A stretch of DNA of 64,000 bases, from contig NZ_LT732548.1 of the NCBI RefSeq assembly GCF_900155685.1, forward strand, positions 1,465,474-1,529,473. The letters run 5' to 3'. Below are positions 28,333-37,141 of this stretch, one piece after another. A program made the translations under genes and the position numbers. Each line of letters opens with the position of its first letter. Positions within the stretch are counted from its first letter, which is position 1. This stretch comes from Paenibacillus bouchesdurhonensis (GTDB lineage Bacteria > Bacillota > Bacilli > Paenibacillales > Paenibacillaceae). Below the pieces are notes generated by a model. That model was not told the origin of the DNA and did not search any database. It saw only the letters and a list, made by a program, of their open reading frames with translations.

Positions 28333-29370
28333 ATGTCTAACATTAGCATCAAAGATATAGCAGCCAAAGCGAATGTGTCTACTGCTACCGTCTCCTATGT
28401 CCTAAATGGCACACGGAATGTCCGTCCCCAAACGCGTGAACGAGTGCTGGCCGTGATTGAGGAACTCAATTATAAGCCGAACGACATTGCCAAAAGCCTG
28501 AAGCGCAGACGTACTGACACGATCGGCGTAATTGCCGAAGACGTTACCGTTTTTAATACACCGGAGATTATCGACGGGATTAACGACTACGGTGATCGCC
28601 ATGATCTGCATATTTTACTGACGAACTTGCGTTTGGATAAACGGATCGGCCGTGATTTTGACAACATTGACAAGTACAAGAAATACGCTACAAGCGCCGT
28701 GTCCGAACTCCTAAGCAAGCAAGTGGATGGGATCATTTATATTGGCGTACATACCCGGGACTTGACTGGATTGATCGATACAGAGGGCAAGCCGATCGTC
28801 TACACGTACGGGTATACCCAGGACGATGTGGCAATTCAATATAACGATGAGCAGGCATCGTACGAAGCCATGTCCTACTTAGTTCAGAAAGGGCACCGGC
28901 GTATCGCTATTATCAGCGGCTTGATGGACTCGATTCCGTCACGTCTCCGCCTGAATGGATACTACAAGGCAGTAACAGAGTTCGAACTGCCCTTCGATCC
29001 GCTATATATCAAAATGGGGGATTGGGAGCGGGAGTCCGGTTACCGATTAACGAAGGAATTATTGGCTTTGCCGGAGCCGCCGACAGCAATTTTGTCTATG
29101 AACGATGTAATGGTCGTCGGGATTCTGGAAGCGGCAAATCAGGCCGGAGTGAAGGTTCCCGCAGATTTGTCCGTGATCGGGTTCGATAATCGGGAGTTTA
29201 GCGATTATTTGACTCCCCGCATTACAACGTTGGATATCCCATTGCATGAAATGGGATACCGAGCAATGGAAGTTCTCCATGGTCTTATGCAAGGAAAGAA
29301 AAACGAGCCTATGAATATGCCGGTATGCCGGTTGATTGAGCGCGATTCAGTAGCTGCCCCGAGAAATTAA
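28333..29370 (+). CDS. LacI-family transcriptional regulator
   Basis: Sugar-responsive repressor. The N-terminal LacI helix-turn-helix reads ISIKDIAAKANVSTATVSYVLNGTRNV with the hinge helix NDIAKSLKRRR. A periplasmic-binding-like effector domain follows (TDTIGVIAEDV, PTAILSMNDVMVVGILEA, LSVIGFDNREF). ATG 28333 lies after GGAGGTGG. Two near-identical palindromes flank the gene (28286 and 29406), indicating autoregulation and control of the downstream sugar transport genes. The inducer is unknown. Confidence 0.93.
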   Translation: MSNISIKDIAAKANVSTATVSYVLNGTRNVRPQTRERVLAVIEELNYKPNDIAKSLKRRRTDTIGVIAEDVTVFNTPEIIDGINDYGDRHDLHILLTNLRLDKRIGRDFDNIDKYKKYATSAVSELLSKQVDGIIYIGVHTRDLTGLIDTEGKPIVYTYGYTQDDVAIQYNDEQASYEAMSYLVQKGHRRIAIISGLMDSIPSRLRLNGYYKAVTEFELPFDPLYIKMGDWERESGYRLTKELLALPEPPTAILSMNDVMVVGILEAANQAGVKVPADLSVIGFDNREFSDYLTPRITTLDIPLHEMGYRAMEVLHGLMQGKKNEPMNMPVCRLIERDSVAAPRN

Positions 29371-29405
29371 GAGGAATTTTTCGAGACAGCTCCTCTTTTC
29401 CAGAA

Positions 29406-29423
29406 AAATCTAAACGTTTAAAT
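29406..29423 (+). promoter_or_regulatory. Second LacI-family operator, before the sugar transport operon
   Basis: An 18-base site AAATCTAAACGTTTAAAT, sharing the core TCTAAACGTTTA with the palindrome in front of the repressor gene. It lies about 125 bases upstream of the binding protein start. Confidence 0.75.
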
Positions 29424-29548
29424 CTTTGACCGATTGGTGACAACTTGGCGATGGAGGCTTGTAGATGCTGGATTCCTAGGTTATCTGGCTCTACGGATTT
29501 CCTCGCAAGTTCACATATACATGTACCACACATTAGGGAGGGGTCAAT

Positions 29549-30886
29549 GTGAAAATGAGCATGAGTACAAGCAAGGGTAAAAACAGGAGCAAGAAGTGGT
29601 TTATGTTATCCCTGATAGCTGCGTTATGTCTCGGTTTGCTATCCGCTTGCGGCGGTAAAACTGAAAGCGGTGCCAATTCGCCTGGAGCAGCAGATAACGG
29701 AGGGAATAACGGAACGGATGGAAAGGAAGTGACGCTTCGTTTTATGACCTGGGATTCCGGACAGACGCTCCAGCCTTACCAGAATGCGATCACTGCTTTT
29801 ATGGAGAAGAACCCGAACATTAAAGTCAAAGTCGAATCTGTACCCGATAACTATGATCAGAAGCTGTTGACATCGCTTGCGTCGGATACTGCTCCTGATG
29901 TGTTTATGGCTTGGAACTATCCGCTTTATGTGCCGGGGGGAGCTCTTGAAGATATGCAAGCCTGGGTAGAGAAGGACAATTATGATCTCGGTAAATATTA
30001 TCCAATCTTAATGGATTACATGAAATATGACGGCAAACTGTGGGGGCTCCCGACAACATACTCCACGCGTGCAATTTACTACAATAAGCAGCTGTTTGAT
30101 GAAGCAGGCGTACCGTATCCGCAAGACGGATGGAATTGGGAGGAGTTTGTCGATACCGTTCAGAAGCTGACCAAGCCTGGGCAATACGGATTCATTATGA
30201 CGCCGGATGATGTCATGACGATGCAGCCATATATCTGGAGCAACGGGGGAGATATGGTGAGCGAGGATGGGCAAACGGTCGAAGGCGTGTTGAACAGTGC
30301 TGAGAACGTGGAGACGATGACTTTTCTGAAGCAACTGTACGATGCGTCCTCCAAAATCAATTCCGCAGGCAAATTCAGTACGAATAATGGTCTGGAATCG
30401 TTCCAAACGGGGCAAATCGCCATGTTCGACAACGGGATGTGGCCGCTGGGAGACATTCTGAAGGAAGGAAAATTGGATATTGGAACTGTGACGCATCCTC
30501 TGCCTGAGGGCGGCAGTTTGAAGGGCATTATCCATACGTCCGGCTACTCGATGCCGAAGACTGGAAAGAACAAAGAAGCCGCGTGGGAATTGATCAAGTT
30601 CATGTCAGGCGAGGAAGGAATCAAAATTATAACAGCAGATAAATTTGCCTTCTCCCCGGTTATTTCCGTGGACGAAGAGAATGGTTATGCCAAAGACCCG
30701 TATTTGGAAGCGTTTGCTAAAGAATTGGAAGGCAGCGATAAATTGATTGCGGGCATGCGCAGCGAAAGATGGAGCGAGGCTGAGGATATGATTCGCGCCG
30801 GTGTGCAGGCGATCTTCTATAATAATGCGGATATCCAGAGTACCTTGGATGATGCGGCTAAGCAGGCTCAAGCGGTTTTAGAATAA
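29549..30886 (+). CDS. Sugar-binding lipoprotein of ABC transporter (CUT1)
   Basis: Extracellular solute-binding protein family 1. The basic leader, hydrophobic stretch and lipobox LLSACGG give a lipoprotein signal with Cys near residue 33. The mature part has the family blocks VTLRFMTWDSG, TAFMEKNPNIKV and GLPTTYSTRAIYYNKQLF. The start is GTG at 29549, five bases after AGGGAGGGG; ATG 29555 is possible. It is followed by two permease genes. A hairpin lies between it and the first permease gene. Control by the LacI-family repressor is likely from the operator upstream. Confidence 0.92.
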   Translation: MKMSMSTSKGKNRSKKWFMLSLIAALCLGLLSACGGKTESGANSPGAADNGGNNGTDGKEVTLRFMTWDSGQTLQPYQNAITAFMEKNPNIKVKVESVPDNYDQKLLTSLASDTAPDVFMAWNYPLYVPGGALEDMQAWVEKDNYDLGKYYPILMDYMKYDGKLWGLPTTYSTRAIYYNKQLFDEAGVPYPQDGWNWEEFVDTVQKLTKPGQYGFIMTPDDVMTMQPYIWSNGGDMVSEDGQTVEGVLNSAENVETMTFLKQLYDASSKINSAGKFSTNNGLESFQTGQIAMFDNGMWPLGDILKEGKLDIGTVTHPLPEGGSLKGIIHTSGYSMPKTGKNKEAAWELIKFMSGEEGIKIITADKFAFSPVISVDEENGYAKDPYLEAFAKELEGSDKLIAGMRSERWSEAEDMIRAGVQAIFYNNADIQSTLDDAAKQAQAVLE

Positions 30887-30921
30887 TGAGTTTAAATACG
30901 GATTTACAGTAATGGAAGGAT

Positions 30922-30978
30922 GGGAGGCTTAAGGTTTACAAGCTTACAAGCAAAGGGCTGCAAAGCTTAAAGCCTCCC
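30922..30978 (+). promoter_or_regulatory. Intra-operon stem-loop between binding protein and permease genes
   Basis: GGGAGGCTT (30922-30930) pairs with AAGCCTCCC (30970-30978), and two AAGCTT blocks can pair inside it. No T-run follows. Such structures between binding-protein and permease genes commonly stabilise the upstream mRNA and lower expression of the membrane genes. Confidence 0.6.
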
Positions 30979-31006
30979 CTTCTCCTCAAATTGAGGTGAT
31001 GACAAC

Positions 31007-31945
31007 ATGGCACAATCCAGCGCGGATCAGACTCTAATGAAACGTTCCTTCAGAAGGAAAAGACTTCGTGAGAATGCGGCAGGTTTGTTCTTTATCTCGC
31101 CGTGGCTCATCGGATTTCTACTGCTGATGTTTGGTCCGATGGTTTTCTCTTTGGGAATCAGCTTCACGGAATGGAATATGGTGGGGAGTCCGAAATTTAT
31201 CGGCTTGAAAAATTATATCCATATGTTCACGAGCGATCCGTTCTATTTTAAATCGATGATCGTCACATTTAAATACGTATTCATTATGGTGCCTTTGCAG
31301 GTTGTATTTGCGATTCTCATCGCTGTCCTGCTCAATCGGGCCACATACGGCATTAAGTTCTTTAGATCGATTTTTTATTTGCCGTCGCTTATTCAAGGGG
31401 TGACACTAGCACTTATTTTTAGCTGGATGCTGAACGATGATTTTGGGCCGGTCAATTACATGCTGGAACTCGTCGGACTTCCTCGGGTGCACTGGCTGAC
31501 CGATCCTAATGTTGCTTTGTACGCACTTATATTCATTGCCTTGTGGGGCGTCGGCTCCCCGATGGTACTGTACCTGTCAGCGCTTCGCTCGGTATCCTCC
31601 GAATATTATGAAGCAGCGGATATAGATGGGGCAGGACCCGTACGCAAGTTTTTCAATATTACAATTCCGCTTATTACGCCGACGATATTGTTTAATATTT
31701 TGACGAGCCTGATCTCGGCCTTCCAGACGATCGTCCTTGCGTTCGTGCTGACGGGAGGAGGGCCGGCGAACTCGACGTACTTCTATTCCCTGCATGTCTA
31801 TCGCAATGCGTTCACCCATTTCAAAATGGGTTATGCTTCCGCCATGGCCTGGGTGATGTTCGTTATGATTGTATTGCTCACCGGTCTTGTTCTGGCCTCG
31901 TCCAAATACTGGGTTCATTATGAAGACGACGGAGGTGGACGTTAA
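31007..31945 (+). CDS. Sugar ABC transporter permease, MalF/UgpA type
   Basis: First membrane subunit of the importer. It has a cytoplasmic basic start (RRKRLRENAAG) and six hydrophobic segments. The EAA motif EAADIDGAGPVRKF lies before segment 5. ATG 31007 follows GAGGTGATGA. The stop overlaps the next gene's start by one base (TAATG), so the two permeases are translated together as a heterodimer. Confidence 0.92.
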   Translation: MAQSSADQTLMKRSFRRKRLRENAAGLFFISPWLIGFLLLMFGPMVFSLGISFTEWNMVGSPKFIGLKNYIHMFTSDPFYFKSMIVTFKYVFIMVPLQVVFAILIAVLLNRATYGIKFFRSIFYLPSLIQGVTLALIFSWMLNDDFGPVNYMLELVGLPRVHWLTDPNVALYALIFIALWGVGSPMVLYLSALRSVSSEYYEAADIDGAGPVRKFFNITIPLITPTILFNILTSLISAFQTIVLAFVLTGGGPANSTYFYSLHVYRNAFTHFKMGYASAMAWVMFVMIVLLTGLVLASSKYWVHYEDDGGGR

Positions 31946-32784
31946 TGCATGCGATAGAGAGCAAAAAACGTATCCAAACGATTCTGGTTTTGGCTCTGAT
32001 TCTGCTCTGCGCAGCGGCATTCCTGTTTCCGATCGCCTGGATGCTGTCCACTGCAGTGAAAGCACCGGAGGATATTTTTACAGCAAAGCCGGAGCTTATA
32101 CCAACGAATTTGCAGCTGAACAACTTTGCCGATGCTTGGAACGCACAACCGTTTGGGCGTTTCCTTCTAAACACGCTGATCGTGGTGGGTGTTTCGACTC
32201 CGTTTGCCATGCTGTCCGCCACGATGGTCGCATTTGGATTTGCCCGGATCAATTTCTGGGGCAGAAATGCTCTGTTCCTTTTCGTGATCGGTACGATGGT
32301 GATTCCTTGGGATGTGACGGCAATTCCGTTATATATCCAGTACAACAAGATGGGACTCATTAATACGCTTTGGCCCATGATTCTGCCGGGGGCATTCGGT
32401 TCCGCGTTTTTTATCTTCCTGGCCCGGCAGTTCATTATGGGGGTTCCGCGTGATTTGGACGAAGCGGCAGAGATTGATGGGTGTAACCGATGGCAAATTT
32501 ATTGGAGCATCATCCTGCCGTTATGCCGTCCGATCGTGGTCGTCATTGGAGTGTTCCATTTCGTCTGGTGCTGGAATGAATTTTTAACGCCGCTCATATT
32601 TATAAATGATCAGAGCATGTACACGCTGCCGCTTGGAATTAACTTATTCAAGAATGCTTTCAATATCGAATACGAGAAGCTGATGGCGGTGTCCTGCTTA
32701 TCGGTTCTGTTCCCGGCAACACTGTTTTATTTTACGCAAAATCTTATTCTAGGGGGCATTTCGCTCAGCGGAGTCAAAAAATGA
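31945..32784 (+). CDS. Sugar ABC transporter permease, MalG/UgpE type
   Basis: Second membrane subunit, 279 residues with six hydrophobic segments, EAA motif EAAEIDGCNRWQIY, and the usual ending GGISLSGVKK. The ribosome binding site GGAGGTGG lies in the end of the previous gene. No ATPase gene follows; a shared MsmX-like ATPase is inferred. Confidence 0.92.
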   Translation: MHAIESKKRIQTILVLALILLCAAAFLFPIAWMLSTAVKAPEDIFTAKPELIPTNLQLNNFADAWNAQPFGRFLLNTLIVVGVSTPFAMLSATMVAFGFARINFWGRNALFLFVIGTMVIPWDVTAIPLYIQYNKMGLINTLWPMILPGAFGSAFFIFLARQFIMGVPRDLDEAAEIDGCNRWQIYWSIILPLCRPIVVVIGVFHFVWCWNEFLTPLIFINDQSMYTLPLGINLFKNAFNIEYEKLMAVSCLSVLFPATLFYFTQNLILGGISLSGVKK

Positions 32785-32815
32785 CAAAGGTGACAAGACT
32801 GAGGGGTGGAGACAT

Positions 32816-35251
32816 ATGAACATACTGAGCAATCCAAAGTTTGAACTTGCCTTTACAGAGCGTGGAGCGGTAAAGTCTCTGATAATAAAGGATGACCCGC
32901 ATGCGATGAATTGGGTCGTGGAGCCCGAATACTTGGCGGAAGTTGGTTATGATGATGAAGATAAGCTGTTCGGAGAGTGGACAGCGGTTATAAACGGCCG
33001 CACGGTGCAAAGCTCCAATCTGATTCCAACGATTGTACAAGACAATGATGGCAGTGCCGTAATCTCATTCGAAGCAGAGGGGTTAACGATTACATTTGCT
33101 TATCTGCTTGAAGAGGAGCAAATTCGTTGGAGTATCGAAGCGTTTAACCCGGCAGACCAGCAATTGCAGATTGACGGTTTTCATGTTTGGTTCTCGTTAG
33201 CCTATGTCATGTTTCGGGATGAAAATGTGCTGCGCAATATACGGAATTCGTGTGCGGTATTCGCGCATATGGGAGGGGACTTCTCCAAGTTTGCAGCGAT
33301 CCGCCGCAGCAATGAGGCGCCGCATCTCGGCATTTATGGAAAAAAGGGCCGCACCGCGGCGTTCGGTTCATATTGCAGATATGAGAATCGTTTTTTGGAG
33401 CAGGTGTCGCCATCGCTTGATGGGTTGCTGTTCCATCGATTATCGCTCGTAGAGGATGGCAGTTCAATGCCGGAATCGGCAGCGGTCGATTGGATCTATA
33501 GCGATGAATACCATCCGCGCATTTTGGAAGCCGGGCAGCGAATGCAGTGGGAGTATGTGCTTGCGGCATGTGGTAGTCAAGAGGACTTCTATCGTCAAAC
33601 CATAGAGCACGGGCACCCCCGCTGGACGTATACTCCGGTGCTGACGGCAGGCGGGTTATTTGAAGCGGAGCTGGAGCTTCCGGATGGTCAGCAGGTGCAG
33701 CAGGTCAGGCTGCTCACTTCACCGCCTCATCAAGATGCGGTTCAAGAGGAGGACGTTACTGCCCTTTTTGTGAAAGATGATTCGTCTCAGCGCCTATTCA
33801 AGGCCGCCTTGCAGCGAACGGAGCCGGGTGAGCATAAGCTTGAGCTGCTGCTAGAGGACGGACGCAAAGACGTACTGGTATGGAACGTGCTTGAACCGAT
33901 CGATCACATTTTAGAGAAGCGCGCTGAGTGGTTATGTCGCAACAACTATGATGCTGAGGGAAAGATGGGGAGACCGCATGCGTTTTTACCGTTATCCAAT
34001 CAGGGGGAATCGTTAGGGAAGCTCACTTTTTTGCTTATGAAAAATAGTTTGACGGCCTCAATCCCAGAACAGGTAGCGAAAGCGGAAGCATCTGCTGTAC
34101 TAGATATGAAGCGCCACTGGTTCGAGTACGGTAACTTTCTCAAGCCACGAGCTCTTTACGGAAGCTTTTATCGTATATTTGATTTAGACTATATAGCCCA
34201 TGTGTTTTACTTGCTCTCTCGCATTGAGGCTCCACTGCTGAAGTTGAATACGCCACAAACATATTTAGAGTGGGCTGCCGAAGTACTCTGTGTCCGATTG
34301 AATCCGGATTGTCATCAAGATCAGAGAGAGAAAGATGAATCGGGCTTGAGTGGCGTGTTTATACTATACATCGACGACTTGCTTAATGATTTATGGACGA
34401 ATGGGCTGTTGGAGTGGCATCAGAAGTTGACCCGGCTGTGGAAAGAGTTTGGAGGAAGGCTGGAGCGAAATGCTGAACCGTTTGCCGGAGCGATCACGGA
34501 GCATTTCTATGATAATGCCGGGTTTGGGCCAACGTGCGAGACATTGCTCTCTGTCGGATTGCAGGGTGAAGCGGAGCAATACGGCCAGCTGATTCTGGCC
34601 AATATCGGCTTCAGTAACGATTATCGGGCACAAAACCCGGATCGCTGGTGGGAAGCCTTGTCATACATGATCCATTCCTTATGGGGAGGTCTGGTAGCTG
34701 CTTCTTCCCGGGTAGCTTACGAGCATCTTGGAAATCCGCAGTATTTGGAAGCTGCCTATCGCGCCACGATGGCTGTCTTTAACTGCTATGATTGGAACGT
34801 ATCGTCTACGCCGCGCCGACTGCAACCGGGAGAAGCCGCTTCGACCTATAGTGTAGCTGCTCCGAATTTGAACATGCCGTCCCTGTCGCGCGATCGCTTT
34901 GGACAATCCGTGTTCCGGGACGCGAGTGATCCGTTATTTGCTTCCCTATTCTCCAATGCGACAGGCGACGATTGGGATATGGGGGAAGAACTCGTGGCAT
35001 ATTTGCTTGGTTTCGGAACGACGACCTATTTATATCGCGATGATCAAGGAAAGCTGCGCTGTGTTAACGGATATGTTACAAAGGATGAAGATAGCTGGAT
35101 CATAACCAGCTATGCAGCGTATCCAACGAAATACGTTATTCAAGAAGATGGACTGGTGCTTCAGGCGAACAAGGGCGAAGTGCTCAGACGAGCGCGACTT
35201 TGGGAGGGGAAGTTGTCTGCGCTGGAAGTCGTACGAGAAGGTGAACATTGA
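32816..35251 (+). CDS. Large cytoplasmic protein of unknown function, probably acting on the imported sugar
   Basis: 811 residues without signal peptide or membrane segment, so cytoplasmic. The N-terminal part (about 1-350) is beta-rich and opens like a sugar-enzyme super-sandwich domain (FELAFTERGAVKSLIIKDD). The middle and C-terminal part is helix-rich with conserved-looking acidic and aromatic clusters (EHFYDNAGFGPTCETLL, NPDRWWEALSYMIHSLWGG), suggestive of an alpha/alpha-barrel glycosidase or lyase. I cannot place it in a named family. It is the last gene of the LacI-controlled importer operon, 31 bases after the second permease, preceded by GGGGTGGAG. A hydrolase or lyase on imported oligosaccharide is the best inference. 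Confidence 0.75.
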   Translation: MNILSNPKFELAFTERGAVKSLIIKDDPHAMNWVVEPEYLAEVGYDDEDKLFGEWTAVINGRTVQSSNLIPTIVQDNDGSAVISFEAEGLTITFAYLLEEEQIRWSIEAFNPADQQLQIDGFHVWFSLAYVMFRDENVLRNIRNSCAVFAHMGGDFSKFAAIRRSNEAPHLGIYGKKGRTAAFGSYCRYENRFLEQVSPSLDGLLFHRLSLVEDGSSMPESAAVDWIYSDEYHPRILEAGQRMQWEYVLAACGSQEDFYRQTIEHGHPRWTYTPVLTAGGLFEAELELPDGQQVQQVRLLTSPPHQDAVQEEDVTALFVKDDSSQRLFKAALQRTEPGEHKLELLLEDGRKDVLVWNVLEPIDHILEKRAEWLCRNNYDAEGKMGRPHAFLPLSNQGESLGKLTFLLMKNSLTASIPEQVAKAEASAVLDMKRHWFEYGNFLKPRALYGSFYRIFDLDYIAHVFYLLSRIEAPLLKLNTPQTYLEWAAEVLCVRLNPDCHQDQREKDESGLSGVFILYIDDLLNDLWTNGLLEWHQKLTRLWKEFGGRLERNAEPFAGAITEHFYDNAGFGPTCETLLSVGLQGEAEQYGQLILANIGFSNDYRAQNPDRWWEALSYMIHSLWGGLVAASSRVAYEHLGNPQYLEAAYRATMAVFNCYDWNVSSTPRRLQPGEAASTYSVAAPNLNMPSLSRDRFGQSVFRDASDPLFASLFSNATGDDWDMGEELVAYLLGFGTTTYLYRDDQGKLRCVNGYVTKDEDSWIITSYAAYPTKYVIQEDGLVLQANKGEVLRRARLWEGKLSALEVVREGEH

Positions 35252-35292
35252 ACACTTACTGCAATTATGGCCATCATAACTACCGATAGATA

Positions 35293-35345
35293 ATAATAGC
35301 AGCAGCCGCAGATCAATAATGATCCGTGGCTGCTGCTATTTATTA
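35293..35345 (+). terminator. Terminator of the LacI-controlled operon
   Basis: AATAGCAGCAGCC pairs with GGCTGCTGCTATT (35295-35307 with 35328-35340), with an inner GATCA / TGATC stem, then TTATT. The T-run is short. Confidence 0.75.
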
Positions 35346-35461
35346 AGAGATAAACAGGCCATATGTTGCTGAGTCACCGCATCCTTATATCGCAAGAGAA
35401 CTACTGTTACAATGCGATCTGTCTTCTTAGAATATACATTGATAGACGTTTCCCTTAAGGA

Positions 35462-35839
35462 TTACAGTACAACGATCCGTCGAGAGGCTGCTAATGATCG
35501 CAGCTCGACATTGAGACTTTCTTTCATCTCATCGGTCATATCGAGCAGAAGCCCATAGTGGAACATGGAGTTCTCGCTTTCCTTCTGCCATTGAATGGTG
35601 CCGGGAAACTTATGTAAATCCTCATTTAAACGGACGTGAATCGTGGCTTGGATCTGATTGGTGCCAGCGCGAAGATCCAGCCTCGTCTGAATCCGGCATC
35701 CCGACTTGCTAATATCGAGCAGTTCGACTTCTGCTAATTTACTATTAACAGCAACCTCGTTAATTTCCCTGATTTCTATCCAGCAAGGCAAGGGTGTTGT
35801 CATAGAATAACGGAAGGGTTCCGTTCTTCGTGTTGTCAT
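35462..35839 (-). CDS. PilZ-domain protein
   Basis: 125 residues matching a lone PilZ domain, a cyclic-di-GMP binding fold. The arginine region RRTEPFRYSM is near the start, and the DxSxxG motif is present as LLDISKSGCRI, followed by beta-strands with GTIQWQKE. The RxxxR part is not fully standard, so ligand binding is uncertain. A GGAGG ribosome binding site precedes ATG. It is a single gene, divergent from padR. Confidence 0.75.
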   Translation of the reverse strand: MTTRRTEPFRYSMTTPLPCWIEIREINEVAVNSKLAEVELLDISKSGCRIQTRLDLRAGTNQIQATIHVRLNEDLHKFPGTIQWQKESENSMFHYGLLLDMTDEMKESLNVELRSLAASRRIVVL

Positions 35840-35967
35840 TGCTACATCCTCCGTAATAGGAAATATATTCCGATTATATAGGATATTTCAGGTAAATGAT
35901 ATGGTTTGGCCGAGTTTGCTTAAATAATTAAATTTTTATAGGAACAACAGGATGGCAAAGGAAATTG

Positions 35968-35996
35968 TTGACAAGTAAATATACTTAGTGTAATCA
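35968..35996 (+). promoter_or_regulatory. Promoter of the padR-like gene
   Basis: -35 TTGACA (35968-35973), a 17-base spacer and -10 TAATCA (35991-35996). Several CTTAGT/CTAGT half-sites with dyad character between 35980 and 36020 may form the PadR operator. Confidence 0.6.
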
Positions 35997-36039
35997 TATA
36001 CCTAGTAATACTAAACACTATGTAAAGCAAGGTGATGGA

Positions 36040-36393
36040 ATGAGCGATACGGCCAGCCAATTGAAAAAGGGCGTTCTGGAAATTCTTGTTTTGCATTTGC
36101 TGAACCGATCGGATTTATACGGCTATCAGTTAATTATTGAACTTGATATTCGCAGCCATGGATACTTTAAGATGAAGGAAGGCACGCTGTATCCGGTTCT
36201 CTATCGATTAGAGGACTCTCGCCATATTGAGAGCTATTGGGAGCGGGATGACGGCAAACGCGGGGTTAGGAGGAAATATTACCGGATCACCGCTTCCGGC
36301 CAGCGGAGGTTTGCGGAAATGCAGCAGGAATTGGCCCTGTTCTTCGGTTCCATTAAACAGGTGATGGAGGAAGATGTCTATGAACAAGATTGA
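36040..36393 (+). CDS. PadR-family transcriptional regulator
   Basis: 117-residue winged-helix repressor. The family core is clear: LKKGVLEILVLHLLNRSDLYGYQLI, FKMKEGTLYPVLYRLE and RRKYYRITASGQRRF. ATG 36040 follows CAAGGTGATGG. Its 3' end overlaps the next gene by 14 bases. PadR genes paired with HAAS-type genes are common in Bacillota, usually controlling their own operon. Confidence 0.92.
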   Translation: MSDTASQLKKGVLEILVLHLLNRSDLYGYQLIIELDIRSHGYFKMKEGTLYPVLYRLEDSRHIESYWERDDGKRGVRRKYYRITASGQRRFAEMQQELALFFGSIKQVMEEDVYEQD

Positions 36394-37033
36394 CGATTAC
36401 GTGAGTGAGGTACTGCTTCATATTCGAGCGGATCGCCAGGTTAAACACAGAATTCGGGAGGATCTCATCGCCTCGCTGAACGAGAGAATAGCCTATGAGT
36501 CTAACCGAGAAGTGGATGATGTCATTTTCAGTCTTGGAACTCCCGCCGAAATGGCCGAAGAGTACATGGCGAACTTAGATACAAGCACAGCTTTACCTAA
36601 ATTTGCGAAAGCCGTGTATGAGAAGTCGCCCTATTTTGAATATCGTTCTAAGGCTTCTTTGTGCGGGGTTCCTTGGGTTCATGTAAAGACGCGAAGATGG
36701 TATGGCAATCGTCCCGGGGTAGCTCGCGGAATCATTGCAATAGGCGATGTGTCCATCGGTTGTATCTCCCTGGGCGGTCTAGCGCTGGGAGGCATCTGTT
36801 TAGGCGGCGTGTCGGCTGGGCTATGCTCCTTTGGAGGTGTTGCCATTGCAGCTTTATTGGCAGCAGGTGGGGTGGCGGTTGGTGCGGCTGCCATTGGGGG
36901 CGTATCGATCGGGCTGATTGCCATGGGCGGTGTAGCTCTTGGCCAAGTTGCAATAGGCGGTGTAGCTGTGGGCAAATTAACTCATGAACTTAATTCACCA
37001 GTTCCGCCTCATGGTCATCTACATGGGAACTGA
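36380..37033 (+). CDS. HAAS-type protein with glycine-rich hydrophobic repeats
   Basis: 217 residues. Residues 1-75 resemble the HAAS (PadR-associated) helical domain (IDDYVSEVLLHIRADRQVKHRIREDL, then LGTPAEMAEEYM). Residues about 110-200 consist of repeated six-residue units of the type (I/V)GGVA(I/L)G with many Gly and small hydrophobic residues, and the protein ends in a His/Pro-rich tail. ATG 36380 is nine bases after GGAGG; the ATG at 36374 is too close. Whether the repeat region spans the membrane or folds as a left-handed helix is not known. Confidence 0.75.
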   Translation: MNKIDDYVSEVLLHIRADRQVKHRIREDLIASLNERIAYESNREVDDVIFSLGTPAEMAEEYMANLDTSTALPKFAKAVYEKSPYFEYRSKASLCGVPWVHVKTRRWYGNRPGVARGIIAIGDVSIGCISLGGLALGGICLGGVSAGLCSFGGVAIAALLAAGGVAVGAAAIGGVSIGLIAMGGVALGQVAIGGVAVGKLTHELNSPVPPHGHLHGN

Positions 37034-37088
37034 TTAGAGAGCTGATAAATAAAGGTTTTAAATTTTAATAAGTATTCTGCAAAAAAAT

Positions 37089-37128
37089 AAAGGTTGTTCA
37101 GAGAGCCGTACTCTTTGAACAACCTTTT
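37089..37128. terminator. Bidirectional terminator
   Basis: A 17-pair stem (37089-37105 with 37111-37127) lies between the convergent padR/HAAS and glutathione peroxidase units, with A-rich and T-rich flanks. Confidence 0.88.
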
Positions 37129-37141
37129 GTCGTTGCAGCAG

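Noticed and set aside
31869..32435. Alternative frames over the permease junction on both strands
   Set aside because: They overlap two clear permease genes and show no domain or ribosome binding site.
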